NCBI GenBank assembly: GCA_009922595.1
Contig: RFVC01000001.1
Coordinates: forward strand, 127,947 to 161,133
Source: Gammaproteobacteria bacterium
Lineage (GTDB): Bacteria > Pseudomonadota > Gammaproteobacteria > Pseudomonadales > Pseudohongiellaceae
Length of the DNA stretch: 33,187 bases
Direction: 5' to 3'
Position numbers and translations under genes: made by a program. Positions 14,831 to 22,208 of the stretch are shown one piece after another. A model generated the notes under the pieces. The model did no database searches. It worked only from the letters and a program-made list of their open reading frames with translations, and was not told the DNA's origin. The number at the start of each line of letters is the position of its first letter. Within the stretch, counting starts at the first letter, position 1.

Positions 14831-15775
14831 TTATCGCTGGTGCCAGAGCAGATGGCCTGCGTTGTTTGTGCGCACGCGCCAGATAACGCCCTGAGAAGCC
14901 TCGGTGATATAAAGCCAGTTGCCGTCGAAGGCAACATTGGTGACAAAAGTGCCGGCATCCTCCGGCAGCCAAATCTTTCCGTAGTGATAACCGTTCGGAT
15001 CAAACACACTCACCTGTCCGCCCTGAAAAATTGCCTGATAGATATTTCCCTCAGCATCAACCGCCATGCCGTCAGGACCGATCCCACCCTCGGTATGCGC
15101 CTTCACGAAAGAAGTGTCGAAGACGTCCTGGGAGGATAATGAGGGCAGTGAGGTGATACGTTTGCGTGCATATTCCCCGACATAGAGATTAATCTCGTTA
15201 GGAGAAAGCGCGATGCCGTTGGGGAAAGCCATACCGCCGGAAACCAGTACCATGTTGGCATTGTTGCCGCCGGGCGGTACGTAAAAAACACGGCCTATCG
15301 GTTCAAGAGCACCGGAGCCATAGGGCTCTGTGAAATAGAAACCGCCGTTGCTGTCAAAAACAAGATCATTAAAACCCCGAATCAGCTCATTCTTATACAT
15401 ATTGACGACCTGGGACACTTCCTTGGTCTGTGGATCAAACTCGAGAATACCCCGGACCTTGTCGGCAATGAACAGGCGTCCGTCCCGATGATGCTTGGCA
15501 CCGTTGGGCTGGCCCCCGGTATTACCCTCAACAGTGCATTCGCCACTATCATCGACTGAGAGCAGGTTGCCGCTGAGTAAATCGACAACCCAGAGGGTTC
15601 CATCTGGCGCGACAGTGGCGCCCTCAAGAAAACCGCCGCATTCGGCAAATTTTTCAACCACGCAGTCATTGCAGATTTCACTAATATCAAAATCCCGAGC
15701 CTGTGCAATACTTGTCACCCCAAAAAACCCTGACAGTAAAATGGTTAAGAGAATGATGTGTTTTTTTTGCGGCAT
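14831..15775 (-). CDS. SMP-30/gluconolactonase-like beta-propeller, exported
   Basis: The 314-residue protein has a signal peptide (1-26, 'SIAQA'). Six-bladed propeller strands appear as repeated 'DGTLWVVD', 'DGRLFIAD', 'NGGFYFTEPYG', 'NEINLYVGEYA', 'EGNIYQAIF' and 'GNWLYITEA' units. 'PNGIALSPNE' and 'GPDGMAVDAEGN' are the SMP-30/LRE family hallmarks near the divalent-metal site. Members hydrolyse lactones or related esters; this one would act in the periplasm. It converges with apbE at a 4-base gap with no terminator between. The start at 15775 has a standard Lys-rich signal. Confidence 0.85.
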   Translation of the reverse strand: MPQKKHIILLTILLSGFFGVTSIAQARDFDISEICNDCVVEKFAECGGFLEGATVAPDGTLWVVDLLSGNLLSVDDSGECTVEGNTGGQPNGAKHHRDGRLFIADKVRGILEFDPQTKEVSQVVNMYKNELIRGFNDLVFDSNGGFYFTEPYGSGALEPIGRVFYVPPGGNNANMVLVSGGMAFPNGIALSPNEINLYVGEYARKRITSLPSLSSQDVFDTSFVKAHTEGGIGPDGMAVDAEGNIYQAIFQGGQVSVFDPNGYHYGKIWLPEDAGTFVTNVAFDGNWLYITEASQGVIWRVRTNNAGHLLWHQR

Positions 15776-15786
15776 GGTTGAACTCC

Positions 15787-15821
15787 TTATCTCTTTTCTC
15801 TTGTATCTTGTCTCTGGGAGC
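15787..15821. repeat. Degenerate heptad repeat, 5 units
   Basis: Units TTATCTC, TTTTCTC, TTGTATC, TTGTCTC and TGGGAGC run head to tail with a 7-base period. Read on the minus strand they give GATACAA/GAGACAA, close to the units at 29201-29228. They fill the gap between the NTF2-like gene and the SMP-30 gene. Confidence 0.55.
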
Positions 15822-15822
15822 G

Positions 15823-16239
15823 TTAGTCCCCCCCGGGAACTACACTCATAACGTAATGACTGTCCATGTACTCACGGATCTGGTCTACCTGACCGTCGAT
15901 GATTTCAAAAGCCCAGCAGTACAGGTTGTCGTATTCAATGCCGCTCTGGAAAGTCCCCACGGCCTGGGTTTCGGCATAGACCATGTTGTCCTTCGCCGTT
16001 ACCTTGTGAATGAGGACCTTGGGGTCTCCCTCGACAAACATGCCGCGCACGGGAGCGAGGAATTCATCAATGATGTGATCCCGCCCTGGGTGGGCGCCTG
16101 CACCTGGAATTTCCTTTGACATGGCAGTCCAGCAGGCGTCCTCGCGGAACATGCCGCGCAGTGTTTCCAGGTCTCCGGAACTGAGGACTTCAAAGAAGTT
16201 TCTCACCAGTGCTTCGTTTTGTGATTCTGTATCGGACAT
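15823..16239 (-). CDS. NTF2-like (SnoaL/limonene-epoxide-hydrolase type) protein
   Basis: Translation from the ATG at 16239 gives 138 residues; a TTG at 16245 would add two. GGGGAG about 8 bases upstream supports the ATG. The N-terminal helix 'LVRNFFEVLSSGDLETLRGMF' and later strands 'AETQAVGTFQSGIEYDNLYCWAFEII' (in two parts) and 'GQVDQIREYMDS' are the cone-shaped NTF2 fold. Family members bind small hydrophobic ligands and include isomerases, cyclases and epoxide hydrolases. No catalytic assignment is safe. It is probably transcribed with the SMP-30 gene. Confidence 0.85.
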   Translation of the reverse strand: MSDTESQNEALVRNFFEVLSSGDLETLRGMFREDACWTAMSKEIPGAGAHPGRDHIIDEFLAPVRGMFVEGDPKVLIHKVTAKDNMVYAETQAVGTFQSGIEYDNLYCWAFEIIDGQVDQIREYMDSHYVMSVVPGGD

Positions 16240-16317
16240 CAACAATCTCCCCTTATTAAATGATATGCTTTGTGGCTTTCAGCGGTTCAGAAAGATACTA
16301 GAGATTTAACAAGGGCC

Positions 16318-16399
16318 GCAAGCCTCAAGCCTCGGGCGAGTAAATCCATAAATAATTTTTTTACCCGCTTTAATCGAGCTGCTTGTAGCTTGTTGCTTG
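16318..16399. repeat. Inverted pair of heptad repeats around a hairpin
   Basis: The left arm (16318-16331) repeats GCAAGCC/TCAAGCC. The right arm (16380-16399) is TGCTTGTAGCTTGTTGCTTG, the same heptad in reverse orientation. Between them GCGAGTAAA (16336-16344) and TTTACCCGC (16360-16368) pair with one mismatch around an AT-rich loop. The whole element lies between divergent genes. Confidence 0.55.
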
Positions 16400-16424
16400 A
16401 AACTGTTTAGGTAAGGGGAAATCC

Positions 16425-18002
16425 ATGTCTGATTTATATGATGTAGTGGCCATCGGTTCCGGCCACAATGGACTTGTCGCGGCCGCTTACATGGCCAAAG
16501 CCGGTAAGAAGGTGCTCGTGCTTGAGCGAAATGACTGGATCGGTGGCGGCGTTGTGACCCGGGAGCTCACCGTTCCTGGCTTCAAGCATGACCAGCACTC
16601 CATGGCGCATATCTTCATCCAGGCCAATCCCATGATCGTCAATGACGAATTGGGCTTACTGTCAAAATATGGTCTTGAGTACCTGCGCCCCGAGATCCCC
16701 ATGATTTCAGTATTTCCGGATGGCCAGACCCTGGCAATCCATACTGATCGTGACAAGAATATTGAGGAAATCGCAAAGTTTTCGCAGAAAGATGCGGAGA
16801 ACTATCGCCGCTTTTCTGAAACAGCGGCCGCCTACCTTCCAGCACTAGTGGGCACACTATATACACCGCCAGCGCCAATTGGTGCCATGTACGCGATGAT
16901 GGACCAGAGCCGGGAAGGCCAGGAAATCATGGCGGTGATGATGAAGAGCGCCTACGACATCGTCATGGAATATTTCGAAGACGAGCGAGTACGTCTGCAC
17001 TTCCTGCGTATGGTCAGTGAAAATCTCACCGGCCCTGAGGAAAAGGGCACCGGTATAGGACCCTTCATGTTCCTGGGCTGGCTTGAAAAATATGGCATCG
17101 GCGTTGCCAAGGGCGGCAGCGGCATGCTGAGTCAGGCGCTGGTTAACTGTATTGAAGACCACGGCGGTGAAGTGCTGACCGGCATGTCTGTCAGCAAGGT
17201 TACAGTATCAGGCGGCAGGGCTACCGGCGTCGTTACCGACGACGGTCGCGAGATCAAGGCCAATGATGCGGTGATTGGTGCCATTCATCCACATCTGCTG
17301 CCGAAGATGGTGGACGGTCTGGATCCTTTTGTTGCGCAGACGGCAGAGAAGGTGGAGCTGTCCGCCAACTGTGTTTTCACCATTCATGCCTCTCTGGACG
17401 AGCCACTCGAATTCATCGGTGGCGAGGATGTCAAGAAAGCAATGATGATCGAACTGCTGCCAGAAAGTATTGATGCGCTGCGTGATCATTTTGATGACCT
17501 GCGTTATGGACGTATTCCCAAGAACTCTCTCTGTGCACTTGGCTCGGCAACCAATATCGATCCGTCTCGTGCGCCGGAGGGCAAGGCCACGATGCATGCC
17601 TGGGATTACTGCCCATATGAGCACCCCGATGGTGGTGCGCAGGCCTGGGATCAGCACAAGGATGCCTTTGCCGATCACATGATTGCGAACATGAAACCGT
17701 ATGTGCCCAACCTGAGCCGCGACATCATGCTGGGCTGCCACTGTGATTCGCCACTGGATATGGAGCGTACGTCGGCTAGTTTCCAGCGTGGAGATATTCA
17801 CGGTGTAGCACCGTATCTATACCAGTTTGGTGCCCACAGGCCGACCCCGGAACTGGGTAAAAATCTGGTACCAGGCGTTGAACGCCTGTACCTTGTTGGC
17901 CCGTTTCAGCATCCGGGCGGCGGCGTATTCGGTGCCGGCCGCGGTACGGCCATGACCATGTTTGACCAGATCGGCATGGACTTTGACGCGGTCATTAAGT
18001 AA
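16425..18002 (+). CDS. FAD-dependent oxidoreductase (phytoene desaturase/PYROXD2-like)
   Basis: The 525-residue flavoprotein has a dinucleotide-binding motif at the N-terminus ('VVAIGSGHNGLVAAAYMAKAG', as AIGSGHNG at 9-16) and Glu34 at the end of the second strand ('VLVLERNDWIGGG'). The C-terminal FAD motif is 'VERLYLVGPFQHPGGGVFGAGRG'-like, read in two parts near 488-510. This is the amine-oxidase/Crt superfamily, the NAD(P)/FAD-dependent branch that includes PYROXD2. The substrate is unknown; oxidation or dehydrogenation of a hydrophobic amine or isoprenoid is typical for relatives. AAGGGGA lies 6 bases before the ATG. It heads an operon with a branched-chain-type ABC importer, suggesting it acts on the imported compound. 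Confidence 0.88.
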   Translation: MSDLYDVVAIGSGHNGLVAAAYMAKAGKKVLVLERNDWIGGGVVTRELTVPGFKHDQHSMAHIFIQANPMIVNDELGLLSKYGLEYLRPEIPMISVFPDGQTLAIHTDRDKNIEEIAKFSQKDAENYRRFSETAAAYLPALVGTLYTPPAPIGAMYAMMDQSREGQEIMAVMMKSAYDIVMEYFEDERVRLHFLRMVSENLTGPEEKGTGIGPFMFLGWLEKYGIGVAKGGSGMLSQALVNCIEDHGGEVLTGMSVSKVTVSGGRATGVVTDDGREIKANDAVIGAIHPHLLPKMVDGLDPFVAQTAEKVELSANCVFTIHASLDEPLEFIGGEDVKKAMMIELLPESIDALRDHFDDLRYGRIPKNSLCALGSATNIDPSRAPEGKATMHAWDYCPYEHPDGGAQAWDQHKDAFADHMIANMKPYVPNLSRDIMLGCHCDSPLDMERTSASFQRGDIHGVAPYLYQFGAHRPTPELGKNLVPGVERLYLVGPFQHPGGGVFGAGRGTAMTMFDQIGMDFDAVIK

Positions 18003-18033
18003 CCAGAAACATTCAGGAATTAAATAAAGCAGC

Positions 18034-18249
18034 ATGAAGATTTATTCGCAGGACGGCAGTGAGCTTATGGATGTCACTGCCATTGAAAGAAATGACAACC
18101 AGCTTGTGGTTAAAGGCAAGATTTTTCAGTCTATGCCCATGACCGCGAAACTTCGCCCCGAAGAGGCCCGCAAAGGGATGGGAATGATGAGTTTTTCCAC
18201 CTGGCTGTTCCTGTTGTCCCTGCCTTTCCGCCCTAGCAGTAAAAAATAG
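18034..18249 (+). CDS. Conserved-looking small protein, unknown function
   Basis: This encodes 71 residues. Residues 1-45 form a small beta-rich domain ('MKIYSQDGSELMDVTAIER', then 'NQLVVKGKIFQSMPMTAKL'), followed by a hydrophobic stretch 'MSFSTWLFLLSLPF' and a basic end. It resembles small unnamed proteins found beside Liv-type transporters and flavoproteins in marine genomes. The hydrophobic tail suggests peripheral or single-pass membrane attachment. It lies 31 bases after the flavoprotein and 12 before livH, inside the same operon. Confidence 0.7.
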   Translation: MKIYSQDGSELMDVTAIERNDNQLVVKGKIFQSMPMTAKLRPEEARKGMGMMSFSTWLFLLSLPFRPSSKK

Positions 18250-18261
18250 CACTTCATTTTT

Positions 18262-19221
18262 ATGGATGGCCTCCAGCACCTGGAAAACTTCCTGCAATCA
18301 CTAGTCGCCGGATTGCTGATGGGTTCCATGTACGGTCTCATGTGTGTGGGCCTGACCATCATTTTTGGCGTCATGCGCGTCATCAATTTTGCCCAGGGCG
18401 AATTCATGATGCTGGGTATGTACTTTGCCTACTTCTGTTTTGCATGGCTGGGGTCCTACGCTTTTTTTGGCGGTGTCTGGTTTCCCTTCATGCTCGCGCT
18501 GCTTGCGGGACCTGCCCTGTTTCTCGTCGGGGTGATCCTTCATCGCCTGCTTATCAATGCCGTGACCGGGCACAGGGCCTCCGGGCTTGAAGCGGAGGGT
18601 CACTATGCACAGCTTGTCCTGACCCTCGGCATAGCACTGGTTCTTCAGAACGGTGGTCTTTTCTTTTTTGGCTCTACGCCGGTTTCTGTATCGAACGAGC
18701 TTTCCTACAGCGCCTGGGAATGGGGACCCATGGTTGGCGATCGCGTCAGTGTGTTTGTAAACCAGGCCCAGACTGTTTCCGCCATTCTGGCTGTCGCTGT
18801 AGTAGTGATCTTTGGTCTGTTGATGAGCCGGACCAGGCTGGGCAAATCACTAAGAGCCTCGGCTGACAATCCGGATGCAGCGACCTACATGGGCATCAAC
18901 GTTGATCGCTGTCACCGAGTTGCCTTTGGTTTTGGCGTCGGTATCACGGCCATCGGCGGCGGTCTGCTTGCCTCCAACGCGCCGTTTCAGCCCTATATCG
19001 GTACAGAGTACGTGATCATCATGTACGCCGGTGTAGTGCTTGGCGGTCTTGGCAGTATCCGTGGTGCATTCCTGGGCGGATTGACCATAGGTGTACTGCA
19101 GCAGGTCTCAGCCATCATCCTTCCCAACCAGCTGCAGAACACAATTATTTTTGTCTGCTTTCTCATCATCATCCTCTTCCGTCCACAGGGTTTCTTCGGC
19201 AGAAAGGAGAGGACGGCATGA
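18262..19221 (+). CDS. Branched-chain amino acid-type ABC permease (LivH family)
   Basis: The 319-residue inner-membrane protein has about eight helices. 'GLLMGSMYGLMCVGLTIIFGVMRVINFAQGEFMMLGMY' (in parts) is the classic LivH opening, and 'LRASADNPDAATYMGINVDR' is the conserved cytoplasmic EAA-like loop that contacts the ATPases. 'GGLGSIRGAFLGGLTIGVLQ' is the last conserved block. It imports a branched-chain amino acid, amide, urea or similar small solute together with the next two genes. Its stop overlaps the start of the LivM-LivG fusion (ATGA). The substrate is not determined. Confidence 0.92.
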   Translation: MDGLQHLENFLQSLVAGLLMGSMYGLMCVGLTIIFGVMRVINFAQGEFMMLGMYFAYFCFAWLGSYAFFGGVWFPFMLALLAGPALFLVGVILHRLLINAVTGHRASGLEAEGHYAQLVLTLGIALVLQNGGLFFFGSTPVSVSNELSYSAWEWGPMVGDRVSVFVNQAQTVSAILAVAVVVIFGLLMSRTRLGKSLRASADNPDAATYMGINVDRCHRVAFGFGVGITAIGGGLLASNAPFQPYIGTEYVIIMYAGVVLGGLGSIRGAFLGGLTIGVLQQVSAIILPNQLQNTIIFVCFLIIILFRPQGFFGRKERTA

Positions 19222-20984
19222 ATACTGCCGCGCGCAAGGACCTGACCCAAATTGGACTGTTCGGACTTGTATATGTAGTGATTGCGCTGTTAATCAGCAA
19301 CAGTTACTACCAGCTGATCATGACAATAGTGCCGATATGGGCGGTGATGGGTTTGTCCTGGAACCTGCTCTCCGGATACAGCGGCCTGATCAGTTTCGGG
19401 CATGCGGCTTTTTTTGGGCTCGGGGCCTACCTGGTGGCCCTGTGTTTATCAGTATGGAACCTGAGTCCCTGGTTCACCATTGTTCTGGCAACTATTACCG
19501 GCGGTATTTCCGGCTTGCTGGTTGGTTTGCCAACATTCAGGCTGCGCGGACATTACTTTGCCCTGGCTATGCTGGCCTATCCTCTGGCACTGCTTTATAT
19601 ATTTGAATGGCTGGGTTACCAGGAAGTGGCTTTGCCCATGAACCGGGAAGCGCCGCTGGCTTACATGCAGTTTGAAAACCCATTTTTCTACGTACTTATA
19701 GCTGTGATTCTGCTCATGCTGGTAATGGCCATAACCTCCATGCTTTCTCATTCGCGTTTTGGTCTGTCTCTACTGGCAATAAAACTTGATGAGGATGCAG
19801 CAGAAGCCGCCGGCATCAATACGCTTTACTGGAAACTGGTAGCAATAGCTGTCAGCGGCGCCATTGCAGGTGCTGCCGGCGGTTTTTATGCAGTTGTGCT
19901 TCTGATAGTTACGCCGCTGGCAGTTTTCGGCATGCTGGTGTCGGCACAGGCACTGATTTTTGCCATGTTTGGCGGTGTGGGCACACTTTGGGGACCGGTG
20001 CTGGGAGCCTTTATCCTGGTGCCCCTCAGTGAAATCCTCTATGCGCGCTATGCGGCTGATTTTCCGGGTATCCAGGGCGTAATTTACGGCGTTGCCATAA
20101 TTGCCGTCATCCTTTTTGCGCCGGAAGGCATTCTCTGGAAACTGCGTTCACTTCGCAATCCGGAGCAGGGCAGGTTGCTTGCCTCATTCGCCAGCGTCTC
20201 TAGTGCTGACAGTGACGAGGAAATCCTGGCCTGCCGTAATGGTGATTCCGACCCTGAAATTATGGCGGTGGCTAACCTTTCAAAAGCTTATGGAGGGTTA
20301 ATGGCGGCCAATGATCTCAGTTTAAGTGTGAAAAAAGGTGAGCTACTTGGCATTATCGGACCCAACGGGGCCGGTAAAACGACGCTCTTTAATCTACTTA
20401 ACGGTTTTGTTAAACCTGACTCCGGCAACGTCATTTTCCAGGGGCAGTCGTTGCTGAAAAAGCGGCCTAGTAAAATTTGTGCAATGGGTGTGGCGCGCAC
20501 CTTCCAGGTGGCAAAACCGTTTGCACATCTGTCAATACTCGATAACGTCGTTCTTGGTGCCTACGTGCACAGCAAAAACGAAGATGAAGCCCGACGTTAT
20601 GCATCCGCTGCTATCAAGCTTGTAGGTTTGCTGGAGAAGTCAGCTGAGCCTGCTTCTAACCTGACCAGTTTTGAATTGCGCCTCATGGAGCTGGCCCGTG
20701 CACTGGCATCCAGACCAAGCCTGATACTGGTGGATGAAATTCTGGCCGGACTAGATTCCGCAGCCATGGCCAACGTGCTGGATGTGTTAAGAAAAGTCCA
20801 GGTACTGGGGATCACCATCGTAATCATTGAGCATAGTATGCAGGCCATGGTGCAACTTGTGGATAGATTCATCGTGCTGGACCATGGCGCTTTACTGGCA
20901 GAGGGGAGTCCCGACGAAATTGTCAGGGATGAACGGGTGATTGAAGCGTATTTGGGCAAAAAGTGGCTGCTGGATGGTAAGTAA
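19218..20984 (+). CDS. LivM-LivG fusion: ABC permease joined to ATPase
   Basis: The 588-residue protein has residues 1-310 as a LivM-type permease ('NLLSGYSGLISFGHAAFFGLGAY' in parts, 'LRGHYFALAMLAYPLAL', 'GGVGTLWGPVLGAF'), a loose linker about 311-345, then a LivG-type ATPase to the end. The ATPase has Walker A 'GPNGAGKTT' (381-389), Q-loop Gln430, Walker B 'LILVDE' (502-507) and H-loop His539. The ABC signature is 'LTSFE' near 482-486 instead of LSGGQ, so that half-site may hydrolyse poorly. Fusion fixes one permease to one ATPase; LivF supplies the second ATPase. The 4-base overlap with livH shows coupling. Confidence 0.92.
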   Translation: MNTAARKDLTQIGLFGLVYVVIALLISNSYYQLIMTIVPIWAVMGLSWNLLSGYSGLISFGHAAFFGLGAYLVALCLSVWNLSPWFTIVLATITGGISGLLVGLPTFRLRGHYFALAMLAYPLALLYIFEWLGYQEVALPMNREAPLAYMQFENPFFYVLIAVILLMLVMAITSMLSHSRFGLSLLAIKLDEDAAEAAGINTLYWKLVAIAVSGAIAGAAGGFYAVVLLIVTPLAVFGMLVSAQALIFAMFGGVGTLWGPVLGAFILVPLSEILYARYAADFPGIQGVIYGVAIIAVILFAPEGILWKLRSLRNPEQGRLLASFASVSSADSDEEILACRNGDSDPEIMAVANLSKAYGGLMAANDLSLSVKKGELLGIIGPNGAGKTTLFNLLNGFVKPDSGNVIFQGQSLLKKRPSKICAMGVARTFQVAKPFAHLSILDNVVLGAYVHSKNEDEARRYASAAIKLVGLLEKSAEPASNLTSFELRLMELARALASRPSLILVDEILAGLDSAAMANVLDVLRKVQVLGITIVIIEHSMQAMVQLVDRFIVLDHGALLAEGSPDEIVRDERVIEAYLGKKWLLDGK

Positions 20985-21696
20985 AACCTTGTTGAAAATA
21001 GATTCGCTCTATGCCGGTTACGGGGGCATTGATGTCCTGCGCGATATCTCGCTCGAGCTGAATGTGGGTGAATTTGTTTCCGTGGTTGGACCCAACGGTG
21101 CCGGTAAAAGCACTTTGTTTAAAACCATTTCGGGCATAGTCCAGCCTAACCGGGGAACGATTGCCTTAAGGGGGGAGTCACTTGAACAGGTAGCTCCTGC
21201 AAAACGCGCTCACCTAGGTATAGCGCATGTGCCCGAGGGCAGGCAGGTCTTCACGTCATTGACTGTGCTTGAGAACCTGGAAATGGGTGCAGTAGCCAAC
21301 AGCAATCCCGTAAAACAAGGCGATAATCTCGACAGGATCCACCAGTGGTTTCCCATATTGAAAGAACGTAGCGGGCAGCTGGCAGGAACCCTGTCGGGAG
21401 GTGAACAGCAGATGCTCGCTATTGGCAGGGGTCTGATGGCTGAACCGGAGATCCTGATGCTCGATGAACCCTCCATGGGTCTTGCGCCGGCTATTGTCGA
21501 TGAAATCTTTGAGCGCCTGATCGATATTCACCACGGTGGGGATATGGGCATCCTGCTGGTGGAACAGCGTGTTACAGAAGCCCTACACTTTGCCAACCAA
21601 GCCTACGTGCTGGAGGCCGGAAACATTATTTTAAGTGGTGCGCCCTCAGAGCTTCAGGACAATGATAGGATCAGGCAGGCGTATCTTGGGATGTAA
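20974..21696 (+). CDS. ABC transporter ATPase (LivF family)
   Basis: Translation from the ATG at 20974 gives 240 residues, the usual LivF length; an upstream TTG would give a longer, unlike N-terminus. The ATG lies inside the last codons of the preceding fusion gene. It has Walker A 'GPNGAGKST', 'GIAHVPEGRQVFTSLTVLENL' (the LivF-specific segment), the canonical signature 'LSGGEQQML', Walker B 'ILMLDEPSMGLAP', and an H-loop position occupied by Gln in 'LLVEQRV', as is normal for LivF. It completes the importer with livH and the LivMG fusion. Confidence 0.93.
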   Translation: MVSKTLLKIDSLYAGYGGIDVLRDISLELNVGEFVSVVGPNGAGKSTLFKTISGIVQPNRGTIALRGESLEQVAPAKRAHLGIAHVPEGRQVFTSLTVLENLEMGAVANSNPVKQGDNLDRIHQWFPILKERSGQLAGTLSGGEQQMLAIGRGLMAEPEILMLDEPSMGLAPAIVDEIFERLIDIHHGGDMGILLVEQRVTEALHFANQAYVLEAGNIILSGAPSELQDNDRIRQAYLGM

Positions 21697-21766
21697 TTTT
21701 CTGTGACTACTTCCAATCAAATATTGCTCGCGCTTCATGGTTGAAAAATCCAGAGCCAAATCCATA

Positions 21767-21795
21767 TTGACACCCTTCACTGCAGCAGGTACTTT
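21767..21795 (+). promoter_or_regulatory. Candidate sigma-70 promoter
   Basis: Perfect -35 TTGACA at 21767-21772, a 17-base spacer, and a weak -10 TACTTT at 21790-21795 (T1, A2 and T6 match). It lies 38 bases before the start codon of the 26-codon ORF, giving a leader of about 30 bases. Confidence 0.45.
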
Positions 21796-21832
21796 GTTAC
21801 CAATTCAACTGAAAATAAAAGGAGGTGATCCA

Positions 21833-21913
21833 ATGTCTAGTGATATGTTTATGGTTTCGGCGGATATTGGTGTTAATGTTCAATTCGGTACTAACGGCCG
21901 GAGGGAAACATAA
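21833..21913 (+). CDS. Candidate 26-residue small protein with a maximal Shine-Dalgarno
   Basis: ATG at 21833, 26 sense codons, TAA at 21911-21913. The peptide opens 'MSSDMFMVSADIGVNV' and ends 'NGRRET'; it has no signal peptide and I do not recognise it. Just upstream, AAGGAGGTGATCCA (21819-21832) is complementary to 14 bases of the usual gammaproteobacterial 16S 3' end, far more than normal. GGAGG lies 7 bases from the ATG. A promoter-like element precedes it and a 10-bp terminator follows, so it looks like a free-standing gene. CCTCC at 21917-21921 could pair with the Shine-Dalgarno. It could instead be a regulatory RNA that titrates ribosomes. Confidence 0.5.
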   Translation: MSSDMFMVSADIGVNVQFGTNGRRET

Positions 21914-21965
21914 CATCCTCCAAGAGAAATCTTGATTGAGTTTCGTTGAAACCCAACTAATCACG

Positions 21966-21992
21966 AAAGGGAGTCTTATGACTCCCTTTTTT
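21966..21992 (+). terminator. Strong rho-independent terminator
   Basis: AAAGGGAGTC (21966-21975), loop TTAT, GACTCCCTTT (21980-21989), T-tract to 21992: a perfect 10-bp stem. It ends the small transcription unit at 21833-21913 about 50 bases after its stop codon. Confidence 0.92.
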
Positions 21993-22208
21993 GATGTCTG
22001 AAGAGTATTAAATGTATAAATGGACGTCTCTTTAACTCAGAAAATCCATTAGAACCATATCTAGATCAAAGCAAGACCTGGACATGGCTGTTATCCTAAA
22101 AAAGTAAATAAATATGAAGACAGTAGGGTGATACAGCATCTTTCATACCGTAGCATCTAACCTGTAGTACATATTTAAAGAACCAGGTAAATAAATTTAT
22201 GAGAGAGT

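Larger units (their letters stand above)
21697..22208. other. 512-base region with a small transcription unit
   Basis: No ordinary gene is present. The first 300 bases hold a promoter-like pair, a 26-codon ORF with an exceptional ribosome binding site, and a strong terminator, each listed separately. The remaining 210 bases (about 22000-22208) are AT-rich, with a weak dyad ACCTG (22160-22164)/CAGGT (22184-22188). They presumably contain the promoter of the MBL-SulP pair. Confidence 0.5.

Noticed and set aside
15787-15821. Possible CRISPR-like array
   Set aside because: Units are 7 bases, head to tail without spacers, and degenerate; no cas genes in the window.
17208-17801. 197-codon minus-strand open frame
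   Set aside because: Antisense to the FAD oxidoreductase; no start signal or domain.
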